DNA of 42,769 bases from a virus. The translations under genes were made by a program, and so were the position numbers. The notes below the pieces were generated by a model that saw only the letters and a program-made list of their open reading frames with translations, was not told where the DNA came from and searched no databases. Each line of letters begins with the position of its first letter. Within the stretch, counting starts at the first letter, position 1. Shown here in pieces: positions 22,722 to 31,400 of the stretch. The DNA is taken from the IMG/VR virus record IMGVR_UViG_3300010970_000159, positions 1-42,769 of that record; one strand, written 5' to 3'.

Positions 22722-23482
22722 TATCCCATCTTATAGTAATTTGGTTTTAGATTCAATTGATATTCGATACACAGACACGGTCTACCATCGTCAGCCAAGT
22801 GTGAAGTGAATTCTATATCTAGAAGTTGATCGAGATTCCATCCAGCTTCTTCTCCGAACTGAGTCCTACTCAAACCTATTAGGTTATAGAAATCATTATG
22901 ACTAGCATAGTTGTTATTTAGAATTTGTGCATTAATATCGTTTTGTGCTCGGCGAAGAGTTTCTATGTCTGATTTAAAATATCTACCTGTAAAACTATCA
23001 TAACAAAGTTGTTCACCTAAACCAGTAATATGCACTTCGGCGAGCGCCATAGGAGCTGAAGCTATACTGTCTTTTGTTATTTCTTCACGAACTTTTCGTT
23101 CTTTATTTTCACCATGAATCTCACGAACTTTTGCTTGATATTCGCGTAGCATAGTTTCGGTTAAAGAATAGATACTAACCAATGCTGCATTTTTTCTCAT
23201 GTTGATAGCTTGCGCGCCAATGATACACGCAATAGTAAATACTCCAGAGACAGTAGCTGGAGTATAATCTTTCCATACCACAACTACTGTCTCTTTTATA
23301 TTTGGTTCTCTATTATTTGATTCCGCATCCCATTTAACTTTAGAAAGTTTATCTAATGCTTTTGGTGTAGCTCTAACAGCTAAGACCGTTGTCGATACAA
23401 CACCTGCAACGGACAAGTATGTTAGAATCAAAGGCGAATTATCAACCACCAACATTTTAAATTTTTTAAAAAACTCATTCAT
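22721..23482 (-). CDS. DUF6353-like membrane protein, copy 2
   Basis: 253 residues. Membrane segments are LILTYLSVAGVVSTTVLAVRA (about 17-37) and TVSGVFTIACIIGAQAINMR. Then come SIYSLTETMLREYQAKVREIHGENKE-type helices and a C-terminal domain with CYDSFTGRYFKSDIETLRRA and NDFYNLIGLSRTQFGEEAGW. It shares segment order and several blocks with copy 1 at 18703-19605. Its ATG overlaps the 63-residue gene by 8 nt. Function unknown. Confidence 0.82.
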   Translation of the reverse strand: MNEFFKKFKMLVVDNSPLILTYLSVAGVVSTTVLAVRATPKALDKLSKVKWDAESNNREPNIKETVVVVWKDYTPATVSGVFTIACIIGAQAINMRKNAALVSIYSLTETMLREYQAKVREIHGENKERKVREEITKDSIASAPMALAEVHITGLGEQLCYDSFTGRYFKSDIETLRRAQNDINAQILNNNYASHNDFYNLIGLSRTQFGEEAGWNLDQLLDIEFTSHLADDGRPCLCIEYQLNLKPNYYKMG

Positions 23483-23666
23483 TTTTTCTTAACTCCTCTG
23501 GTAATACGCAATTTCCATAACCTACTCTTACTGTTCCGTCTACGCATTCTGGAAGATTTACTGCTGGAGGTGTGGTGTCCCAGTGGTCAATTACAATATA
23601 GATTAGCGTAGCAAATAGTAAAGTTAAAAATATTTCGATTGTAATTTTATATAGTTTATTATTCAT
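23475..23666 (-). CDS. Small membrane protein with two cysteines, 63 residues
   Basis: RBS GAAAGGAA. N-terminal membrane segment (IEIFLTLLFATLIYIVIDHW) and an outer or inner tail containing LPECVDGTVRVGYGNCVLPEEL. The two cysteines, 14 residues apart, could form a disulfide if the tail is outside the cell. It is co-transcribed with DUF6353-like copy 2. Function unknown. Confidence 0.72.
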   Translation of the reverse strand: MNNKLYKITIEIFLTLLFATLIYIVIDHWDTTPPAVNLPECVDGTVRVGYGNCVLPEELRKNE

Positions 23667-23684
23667 TATATTTTCCTTTCAAGA

Positions 23685-23718
23685 AATAAAAAAGTAAGCA
23701 CTTGTTTAAGGTGCTTAC
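23685..23718 (-). terminator. Intrinsic terminator
   Basis: On the minus strand GTAAGCAC (plus 23711-23718), a 9-base loop and GTGCTTAC (plus 23694-23701) form an 8-bp stem followed by TTTTTTATTTC. It ends the 51-residue membrane-protein unit. Confidence 0.87.
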
Positions 23719-23730
23719 GCTTTTTGTAGT

Positions 23731-23886
23731 TTAAAGTACTACGACTTTGATTTTATTCAATCGTTTTGGTTTATCTTCACGATATAAATCAACAACTATT
23801 TTTGCAACATAACCTAAATATAGTACGGCAACTGTAGCAGCAGCTACAGCACCTACGGTTTCGGCGGTGTTCTTAACGTTGTTCAT
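23731..23886 (-). CDS. Small single-span membrane protein, 51 residues
   Basis: ATG 23886 with GAAAGGAAAAT upstream. The protein runs MNNVKNTAETVGAVAAATVA then VLYLGYVAKIVVDLYREDKP and a basic tail to TAA at 23731. One membrane segment spans about residues 11-33. It forms a clean cassette, with promoter-like copy C 36 bases upstream and a terminator a few bases after the stop, which strongly supports it as a real gene. Function unknown. Confidence 0.75.
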   Translation of the reverse strand: MNNVKNTAETVGAVAAATVAVLYLGYVAKIVVDLYREDKPKRLNKIKVVVL

Positions 23887-23918
23887 AATATTTTCCTTTC
23901 ATATAAATAACGACGGGT

Positions 23919-23946
23919 GTCACTATAGGCGTTGTTTTTTTCGCGA
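23919..23946 (-). promoter_or_regulatory. Promoter-like repeat, copy C
   Basis: On the minus strand TCGCGA, 13 bases (AAAAAACAACGCC), TATAGT, GACACC. It follows a terminator directly, so a new transcript must start here to express the 51-residue gene. Confidence 0.65.
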
Positions 23947-23950
23947 GACA

Positions 23951-23998
23951 AAAAAATATAAGCCGTGTAAGAGTTTTTACGTTCTTACACGACTTATA
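23951..23998 (-). terminator. Long-stem intrinsic terminator
   Basis: On the minus strand a 16-bp stem with one G-U pair (plus 23983-23998 with 23957-23972), a 10-base loop, then ATTTTTTTG. It closes the transcript of the gene at 24019-24309, immediately before promoter-like copy C. Confidence 0.92.
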
Positions 23999-24018
23999 TT
24001 TTAGACAATTCTTTCGAA

Positions 24019-24309
24019 TTATAGTTTCGGTTTTGCGACGAATCCTAGAGCTTTACTGGTTATTACATTTACACGTTCGTGTCCAATAATAATCAAGATT
24101 CCAAGAATGCTGGCCCCAGCAGTTAGTAGAGCATCGTAACTTACTTTATTTCTATCGTTTCTTTCAGCGATTTTCATAGAGTGTAGTTTATCGAGTCTAC
24201 CAATCAAGGTTCCATATTCTTCAGATTCTGGATCTACATATTGCATACTTTCGTGTATACGTTTAATAGCCAAGTCAAGTTCTGTTGGTTCAATCTGCTT
24301 TTTCAACAT
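24019..24309 (-). CDS. Small phage membrane protein, 96 residues
   Basis: RBS GAAAGGAAAAT. A charged helical N-terminal half (LDLAIKRIHESMQYVDPESEEYGTL is split by acidic turns; core IKRIHESM and LDKLHSMKIAER) is followed by one membrane segment (LLTAGASILGILIIIGHERV) and a short tail. The EYGTLIGRLDKLHSMK region resembles small phage proteins predicted to bind membranes through the C-terminal helix. Promoter-like copy D lies upstream and a long terminator downstream. Function unknown. Confidence 0.78.
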   Translation of the reverse strand: MLKKQIEPTELDLAIKRIHESMQYVDPESEEYGTLIGRLDKLHSMKIAERNDRNKVSYDALLTAGASILGILIIIGHERVNVITSKALGFVAKPKL

Positions 24310-24329
24310 ATTTTCCTTTCAAGAGTGGT

Positions 24330-24357
24330 GTCATTATAAGCGTTGTTTTTATCGCGA
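24330..24357 (-). promoter_or_regulatory. Promoter-like repeat, copy D
   Basis: On the minus strand TCGCGA, 13 bases (TAAAAACAACGCT), TATAAT, GACACC, 23 bases before ATG 24309. It starts three bases after the stop of the holin gene at 24361. Confidence 0.65.
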
Positions 24358-24360
24358 TAG

Positions 24361-24687
24361 TTACTCTTCAGAAACTACTTTCAGAGACACTGACTTATTA
24401 GTCGTGAGTTCTTCAATCGGTTCATTGAGCTCAATACTATATACATCCTTTTCTGGATCTGATTGATTAACTACAATGCTGCCATCCATGGAATTATTCC
24501 AACCACGCTTTGCTACAGTAATAAGCACACCTAGGAATGTTGCTACTCCAGCGAGACTACCTACGACCTGCTCACCATATGGAAGTCCCCAAACAGAGGC
24601 TACAGTAAAGTATAGAGTACCAATAGCTGGAAGAACAATTTTAACAGTACTATTAATTGCATCATAAGTTTTGTTATTAATTTTCAT
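24361..24687 (-). CDS. Dp1-type holin
   Basis: 108 residues. The sequence KTYDAINSTVKIVLPAIGT, then SVWGLPYGEQVVGSLAGVAT and FLGVLITVA, is the hallmark of the phage Dp-1 holin family: two membrane segments with the conserved WGLPYGEQVVG between them. The C-terminal 40 residues are acidic and cytosolic. Holins time lysis by making holes in the membrane. It overlaps the second holin-like gene by 11 nt. Confidence 0.88.
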   Translation of the reverse strand: MKINNKTYDAINSTVKIVLPAIGTLYFTVASVWGLPYGEQVVGSLAGVATFLGVLITVAKRGWNNSMDGSIVVNQSDPEKDVYSIELNEPIEELTTNKSVSLKVVSEE

Positions 24688-25009
24688 TATTTTTTACACC
24701 TTCTTTCTTTACATTACTAAATGGAAGTCGACCGACTTCATTCATAATTTTATCTGACAAACCATTACCACCAAATTCTTTGTAAGGATTGTACAAGTAT
24801 TTGACAAAGTCGTCATATTCGTCCTTACTAATCGAACCTCTTTGAATATGCTGCATACCTAGGGTAATAATTCTGTCATATGCAAGACCCAATAGCAACC
24901 GAGTAGTGGCACTTTTCTTATCTGTTCTTTTACTAAACCATACCCAAAAACCAGAAGATGCTCCAGTGCTTGCGATAATTGCAATTATAATTTGTGTTAT
25001 AGAATCCAA
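24677..25009 (-). CDS. Second holin-like protein
   Basis: About 110 residues. I favour TTG 25009, just after the upstream stop with a GGTGG-type SD. An in-frame ATG at 25039 has no RBS, and GTG 25018 is another option. One N-terminal membrane segment (ITQIIIAIIASTGASSGFWVWF) is followed by the conserved LLLGLAYDRIITLGMQHIQRG ... EYDDFVKYLYNPYKEFGGNG, a tail known from phage holins of Gram-positive hosts. It probably works with the Dp1-type holin as partner or antiholin. Confidence 0.75.
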   Translation of the reverse strand: MDSITQIIIAIIASTGASSGFWVWFSKRTDKKSATTRLLLGLAYDRIITLGMQHIQRGSISKDEYDDFVKYLYNPYKEFGGNGLSDKIMNEVGRLPFSNVKKEGVKNNEN

Positions 25010-25010
25010 T

Positions 25011-25592
25011 TCAACCACCACCACTAACCCAGGCACCATTATTTTTTACATATGGAATTGCCTGTCGCCAAACTCCATTGTCTTTAACATATAAATTTGT
25101 TTGAACCCAAACACCATTGTTTTTTACTCTGGGGCCAGAGTTTACAGGAGTTGGCGGGGGTGGTTCAGTTATTATGATAGTTGGTAGATCGAACGTTAGT
25201 GCTGGAACTACTGTTGTGCCAATAGCGTTACCGTTTGCTTCTGCATAGGCATGAAAAGACAAAGTTCCGTCGGCCATATGTGGAAGTTCCGCATTTATAT
25301 TCAATATAGATTTACTAATTAATTCCGTAGGAGACACGTCAAATATACTAAAATCGTAGTTCCAAGTACCACTAATTGGTACATCTGACATACCATACAT
25401 GCTATCAAAATATATACTAACAAAATAAGTAGAGGTGTTTGAAAAATCTTTAAATGTAGTAGAAGACGTTTCATACGCGTTTAATTTTAAATTTACTAAA
25501 GATGTGTTATTTACCGAATCTTGCGATACAAGCGTTACTTCTAAACTACAACTAATTGCTGGACGTATACTAAATGTACTAGTTGAAATCAT
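25011..25592 (-). CDS. Tail-tip protein with C-terminal VKNNGVW repeats
   Basis: 193 residues. The N-terminal 140 residues are beta-rich (CSLEVTLVSQDSVNN, TWNYDFSIFDVSP), followed by a Pro-rich hinge (TEPPPPTPVNSGP). Then come three short repeats, VKNNGVWVQ, VKDNGVWRQ and VKNNGAWVS, ending in Gly-Gly-Gly. Such repeats occur at the ends of phage tail-tip proteins and may bind cell-surface sugar. Last gene of the tail module before the holins. RBS weak, since it is close to the preceding stop. Confidence 0.7.
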   Translation of the reverse strand: MISTSTFSIRPAISCSLEVTLVSQDSVNNTSLVNLKLNAYETSSTTFKDFSNTSTYFVSIYFDSMYGMSDVPISGTWNYDFSIFDVSPTELISKSILNINAELPHMADGTLSFHAYAEANGNAIGTTVVPALTFDLPTIIITEPPPPTPVNSGPRVKNNGVWVQTNLYVKDNGVWRQAIPYVKNNGAWVSGGG

Positions 25593-25593
25593 A

Positions 25594-25908
25594 TTATATC
25601 ATCACTAGAAAAATATCGCCATTTACACCGTAGTTATTGGCGGGTACACTTGAACCTCGTTCAATCTTTCCGGGAAGACGTGAATTTAGTAAATTTGTGA
25701 GGTCTACTTCAACTGCGTTAATGTTTGTGGTTAGTTGTGCGTCAGTAGTTGTCACTAAAACACGAAGATTATTAATCTCTGTTTTAGCATTAGCTACAAA
25801 ATCGCGTGTTCTATTAATCTCGCGAGCACCATATCTAACTTTTCCTTCTTCTCCTGAGTATGCCACAAGAGGGAGTCCAGCAGAGAGTGCGTCATCTCCA
25901 ATTGCCAT
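25594..25908 (-). CDS. Small tail-tip associated protein
   Basis: 104 residues, RBS AGAAAGG. A short Gly-rich start (DDALSAGLPLVAYSGEEGKVRYG) is followed by a long helix likely to trimerise (INRTRDFVANAKTEINNLR and TTDAQLTTNINAVEVDLT), then RLPGKIERGSSVPANN, which resembles the end of fibre chaperone or stalk proteins. Located between the gp37-like protein and the repeat-bearing tip protein. Structural role inferred from position and helix pattern. Confidence 0.68.
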   Translation of the reverse strand: MAIGDDALSAGLPLVAYSGEEGKVRYGAREINRTRDFVANAKTEINNLRVLVTTTDAQLTTNINAVEVDLTNLLNSRLPGKIERGSSVPANNYGVNGDIFLVMI

Positions 25909-25922
25909 TTGTTACCTTTCTA

Positions 25923-27650
25923 TTATAGATCTTGCCATTCGTTGTCTAGATCATCTGGAACATCGTTCCAAGTTTGCGTGTTGCTCCACGCTAGCCAAGA
26001 TCCAGGGGTAATTACTTGCTCACTAGATAGTGTTGGATATGATTTTTCACCCTCGATATCGTCTGAAAATATTTGTTCAGTAACTCGTTTGTGATCTGAA
26101 TATCCATAAGAGTTTCTTACTTCTACAAGATCACCTAGTTGGTAATCCACACCATATACGTATGTTCCAAATGATGGAAGTTCACCGTCAAATGCTAGAA
26201 TTGTTTTATATTCTGATAATGCTTGCTGTCCTCGAATACTCAATTGGTTAGTTAGTATTGCACCAGGGCCGATTTCTATATCACTAGCGTCTACATATAA
26301 AACACGTTTATTAAAACCAGATGTAGTTGCATCAGCTGATCCAGAATACACAATTGAAAACCCATATTTTGAAAAGACATAGGCTACATTTTTTTTATTT
26401 TTAACAGATATGTATTCAGTATCACTATGTAAATTATCTAAGTTAGTGTCAAAAACTACTGGCGAAAATGCTGTCTGAGAATTTGTTTTATCATTACCAG
26501 TATATACATTAAACAACATTTCGTTGGTTACGTAATCATATATGATTCTAAAACCTAGACCATAAATATCACAAAGTTGCTTTATCGCATCGTACACCGT
26601 TGTTATCTTAAAATCAAAAGTTACTTCAAAATCTGGTTCTAAAATAGAACCCGTGTCATTTATAGTATCTAGTGAAGAAAAAGGAATAATATCAGTCGAT
26701 GACAATAAGCCCTGAACACAGAATTGATCAAAAATGTATCTACAAATATCGGCAGGTAATCCTGATATTCTAAGTTTTCCTAAATTTTGCCAATATAGAG
26801 TATCTACACCAGTCTGAGCACCCTCGATTACAAGGTATACTCCGTTCTTAGCATTCTCAAAACTATCGGCCAATTTAAAAGTATCTGGTGAAACATAAAT
26901 AACAAAATATTCAAACCAAGGTAAAAGTTTAGAGTAAACACTAAGAACGCCAGAACCTATAGCTGTAATATCAATAGGAATCTCATTTTCGGAGTCGCTT
27001 AATGTAAGCGCTAATTTAAAAAGATTCTCATTAACTACGATTACGTAATATGTAGTGCCTGATGTAATTCCAGTAGGCATAGTTCCGGTAGTTGTCATAT
27101 AAATTTGATCACCGGTATAAAATCCATGTTTAGCAAGTTTAAATGTATTATCTGTTATAAAAATGGTGTTTACATAACCTGTAAATCTACTAGGTAAGCT
27201 CGCCGTGCTTTTAAAATATACACTATCCCCAGTAAGTAAATGGTGGTTTATTTGTTGAGTTGTATTCAGTGTAAGTAGATTATTATAACTGCTTGTATAT
27301 ATAACTACTGGGCCTTTTTCTATGTAAACAAGATTTGTAGTTGACTGATTTGCTGAATAACTCAAAACTCTATCTTGAAGAACTCTTTCTATTGAACTAC
27401 CTTTAACCGTAAGTCTTTTTGTGCCATCAGTATCCGTTTTATCTTCTACCTCATCAACCTGCATTATGCGGTTAGACTTATTAGTTAGTAACTTGGTACC
27501 ATATGTAAATAAGTTTTTTGCTGATTGAGATGAATTAATAGTTAGTTCAAATTCTCCATATGATTGAAACCGTTCGGTCCAAATTAAAGATTCAAATCTA
27601 TCAATAACTTCAGTCCGTCTTAGATTATCATCTAAAATATAAACATCCAT
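25923..27650 (-). CDS. ReqiPepy6 gp37-like tail protein (baseplate hub)
   Basis: 575 residues. The start MDVYILDDNLRRTEVIDRFE, then SLIWTERFQSYGEFELTINS, KLLTNKSNRIMQVDEVED and VKGSSIERVLQDRVL matches the siphovirus ReqiPepy6 gp37-like family that forms the tail hub under the distal tail ring. Residues about 90-285 are an insertion with repeated YKSTAS/TGDQIYM-type beta motifs, not typical for the family and perhaps a host-binding domain. TAATG overlap with the distal tail gene. Confidence 0.82.
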   Translation of the reverse strand: MDVYILDDNLRRTEVIDRFESLIWTERFQSYGEFELTINSSQSAKNLFTYGTKLLTNKSNRIMQVDEVEDKTDTDGTKRLTVKGSSIERVLQDRVLSYSANQSTTNLVYIEKGPVVIYTSSYNNLLTLNTTQQINHHLLTGDSVYFKSTASLPSRFTGYVNTIFITDNTFKLAKHGFYTGDQIYMTTTGTMPTGITSGTTYYVIVVNENLFKLALTLSDSENEIPIDITAIGSGVLSVYSKLLPWFEYFVIYVSPDTFKLADSFENAKNGVYLVIEGAQTGVDTLYWQNLGKLRISGLPADICRYIFDQFCVQGLLSSTDIIPFSSLDTINDTGSILEPDFEVTFDFKITTVYDAIKQLCDIYGLGFRIIYDYVTNEMLFNVYTGNDKTNSQTAFSPVVFDTNLDNLHSDTEYISVKNKKNVAYVFSKYGFSIVYSGSADATTSGFNKRVLYVDASDIEIGPGAILTNQLSIRGQQALSEYKTILAFDGELPSFGTYVYGVDYQLGDLVEVRNSYGYSDHKRVTEQIFSDDIEGEKSYPTLSSEQVITPGSWLAWSNTQTWNDVPDDLDNEWQDL

Positions 27651-28474
27651 TATAGTCCTCCAAACCTATTATAGTAACTGATAGTATATGGAATATTATT
27701 AGTCGAACAATTTACTCTAATTCGATTAATTCCAGGATTTAGTTTAATCCAACTAGACGTGGGATCCATAGCCCAAAGAATAGACGACAATACGCCACTT
27801 CTATTAATTCTTATATATTTATCACCTGGGTTTGTACTTATAGTTATAGTATTTCCAGAAAGAATTGGTTCAGCTAAAGATTCAAATAGAATTTTTGTTA
27901 CTGTACCATCTGGCAAAGTATTTTGAAGACTGAATTCTGATATTGTTGTTTGTGGTGTAAAAGAAAATATAAACCCGGAATCCACATCGCCATCATAATC
28001 AAATTCTTGATCTGTATTGTTATTTGTAGTTAAACCTTCAAAAGTGAGTTCTGTATCGGAATAAAAATCGGGATCAAAACACAATACAGAGATAGTTGCT
28101 TCTGGTTCTTTAACGAAAAGAGGAGACTCAAACGACTCTATCTTTCCCTCAATAGTAAAAACCTCAAGACTATCGCGTACAAATTTAATTTTGACATCAT
28201 CTTTTGGCATAAAATAAGAATAAAGAGTCTTTCTTAGATCTTGCACCGTATTCCCAACAGACGATTCAATTCCCAGTTTAATAATTAGATTTCGCATTTC
28301 TCGTCTACTTGCTTGATATTGTGCACCATCAATATGTGAAAAATTAGATGTTACAATATTAGCCTTAACTGGATCTAGTCCCTGTATATCTTTAATTTTG
28401 TAGTTTGTTGCATCGTAAATAGGAAGAGTCAACACTCTACCATCTTTTTTTTTAATTTGAATTTGATTCAACAT
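27650..28474 (-). CDS. Distal tail protein (Dit-like)
   Basis: 274 residues, RBS AGGAGGAG. N-terminal LPIYDATNYKIKDIQGLDPVKANI, then YQASRREMRNLIIKLGIES and EGKIESFESPLFVKEPEATI, fits the siphovirus distal tail component that joins tail tube and baseplate. The C-terminal half is a beta sandwich (FSFTPQTTISEFSLQNTLPD ... YISYYNRFGG-like end). Its place directly after the tape measure gene is canonical. Confidence 0.87.
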   Translation of the reverse strand: MLNQIQIKKKDGRVLTLPIYDATNYKIKDIQGLDPVKANIVTSNFSHIDGAQYQASRREMRNLIIKLGIESSVGNTVQDLRKTLYSYFMPKDDVKIKFVRDSLEVFTIEGKIESFESPLFVKEPEATISVLCFDPDFYSDTELTFEGLTTNNNTDQEFDYDGDVDSGFIFSFTPQTTISEFSLQNTLPDGTVTKILFESLAEPILSGNTITISTNPGDKYIRINRSGVLSSILWAMDPTSSWIKLNPGINRIRVNCSTNNIPYTISYYNRFGGL

Positions 28475-28499
28475 TGTGTTGACTCCTCCTATTATACAT

Positions 28500-31400
28500 T
28501 TATGCTAAAGAAAAAACTCCCTTAGCTGCTGAGATTTGATTTCTCGTTTGTCTATAAATCTCTGTCGCGGACAACGCTTTTGGAGAGTTATTATTTTGAA
28601 CAAACGATATAGTAGTATCTCCGGTTTGAACGGTTGGTTCTTGCGTTACTTGTGAACTTTCTTTTGCTGCACGTTGCTCTATGGAAATAGAGGTAGCTTT
28701 AGCATAAGCTGAATCTAAAGAAAGATCCGAAGTTGCCAGCATAGAATTTATCGATGATGTCTTCTTCTTAATATCAGATAAATCAAGAACGGGTCTAATT
28801 GTGGGTTCCATATCCATATTCGACAAAGTAATATCAGATATGCTACGTAGTGACTTATTTAGACCATCAATGGCTGTTTCACCCATTTTCTTAGTTGATT
28901 CGCCTACAGTCTTTGTTCCGTCTTCTACACCATTAACTAGGCCCTGTACTACGTATTCACCAATCTTATAGAATTCCTTAGAAGGTGATTTAATACCAAG
29001 TGCATTTTTAGCAGCAGTAATAAGAGCGTCACCCAAAGTTTGACCTGCATAAGCAATATCTGCTCCACCTTGTTTAACGGCTGCCGCAATACCATCAATA
29101 ATAGCTCTAAATAGTTTACTACCAGCTTCTACAAATTTAGCAGTATTGTTTTTAATACCTTTAGCAATACCATCAATAAACGCAATAACAAGTTTAATAC
29201 CTGAATCTATAATCTTAGGAAGTTGCTTAGCAAGTCCATTTAACAGTGCGACAATAATGTCGGCAGCCTTAGCAATTACATCAGGTAGTTTCTTAGCTAT
29301 ACCGTCCAATAGATTAATTATAATATTTAGTCCAAGAGCAAGGAACTTAGGAAGATTATCATCGATAGCCTTCAGTATAGATCCAACTAGTGTAATAACG
29401 GTCTTAATAAGCAGTGGCGTCATCTCAATAATAGTAACCAATATAGCAGTTAATATAGCCTTAAATGCATCAATAAATGCTACAGTAGAATTACTAATAA
29501 CCTTTAGAATATTAATTATTCCTTCGCCAACCTTCATCATAAGTAACGGTATTAGGTTTATTAGTGCCGTCGCCATAGCAACTAGAGTGGCTGTGCCAAT
29601 CACAGCAGAAGCGCCTAAAGCAACTAATGCTGCTGACAATAACATTACGCCAGCACCAGCCATCAATGTGCCAGCACCCACCATAAGGGCAGCTACACCA
29701 AGTCCAATAAGACCCGGTAATGCTCCAGTTAGTAGATAACCAGCAGCTGTGATAATAGCTAGTGAGGCAGCTAGCATTACTAAGCCGCGTCCAATCTCAT
29801 CCCAAGACATTCCGCCAAGGGTTGTTAAAACTGGCGCAAGTATAGCTAATGCTCCCGCAGCAACAATAAGTGCTGCTGCCCCAGGTAATGCACCAGACAT
29901 AAGATATAAAGCCGCTACTAAAATGGCCAAAGAACCGGCCAAAACTGTCAAACCTCTACCTATTTCATCCCAAGTCATACCACCAATAGTGTCCAGTGCT
30001 TTGGCCATAATAGTCAAAGCTTCTGCTACAATAACTAAACCTATAGCTGTTAATATCATATTTGATGGCATTAGACGCATTGCGCCAGCTATAATTATCA
30101 GTGTCGCAGACATACCAACTAAACCGCGAATTAAATTATCCCAAGAAATACCACCAAAGTCCGATATTGCGCTTGCAAAGATCTTGATAGATGATGCGAC
30201 TAATATAAGTCCAATACCTAAACCAATCATAGAACTACCATTGGCTGTTACTTTACCAAATACAGTTAGAAGCATAAGAACGCCAGCTAAAGCACTAATA
30301 CCTTGAATAAGTTTAGCGGTTTCAAGGTTTGCAAAATCAGTTACTGCGCTAGCTAGAATCTTAATTGCAGTAGCTAAAAGGATTAGACTTACGCCGTTAG
30401 CAATAGCACCTTTAGATGCGCTTGCAAATTTATTAAATATAGCTATTTCTGTTAGAATTACACCAACGCTAACTAAGCCCTTAACTGTATCTTCCCAAGA
30501 AAGTTTAGATAAATCAGACATGGCACTAGCTAGAATCTTAATGGCTATAGCAAGAGATATCATTGCTATAGATGCCCCAAACATACCTTTAAGTTTAGAA
30601 CCCATTGTTTGACTAACGGCAACTATGCCAAATAATAAACCAGTTACGCCAAGTAGGCCCTTAAGTAGTTCTTCCCAACTCAACTTAGATAATCTAATTA
30701 CTGAAGTGGTTAAAATCCCAATAGCAGTAGCTAAAATAACAAGACTGGCAGCAATAACCGGCATTTTCGCTATACCCTTTGCACTGGCTATTTTTGTAAA
30801 TGCGCCCAATGCAAGAAATAGTTGTGTCATCATAACGGTCATAGCGGTTAGCGCAGGAGTTAACTTAGCAGGATCTACAAGAGTTAATGCTATTATTGAA
30901 GCGGTTAATATACCTAATGCTATAGCTATAGTTAGTAGAGTTTTAGCTTTTATTGAGTTAGTAAATGCTTGTAGTGCATCAGTTAATTGATTAAAAATGT
31001 TCGTAAATGACTTAACAAAACCGCCATCAAAAACACCAACTACGCCTTTATCAAAAAATGTTTTAAACATAATAACCAACGCACCAAATAAACCACTATC
31101 AATAGTAGATAGTATTGAGTTGTAATTTGCGTTAGTGAATGAATTAACAAAGGCCTTACCTAGGTTATTAAATCCATCTGTTACAGCTTTTAGAACAGGT
31201 TTTATGAAGGAACCAACTTTTTCAAAGGTTTTCATAACGTCGGTCCATATAGTATTTAATTTAAGACCTATATTACCTAATGGATCAAAGCTTGCTTTTA
31301 GACGGTCAGCAATACCGCCAATAGCGTCAGTACTAGGGCCTGATACGGTATCGATTAGTGCACCCAAAGTTAAAAAGAAACTTTTAATAATGGCGATTGG

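Noticed and set aside
20858-24357. tRNA or known riboswitch in the structured gaps
   Set aside because: No cloverleaf with T-loop or anticodon arm and no recognised riboswitch core could be traced.
29146-30306. Two long plus-strand open frames
   Set aside because: They lie antisense to the tape measure gene, where biased codons keep the opposite strand open; no RBS and low-complexity Ile/Ala/Pro content.
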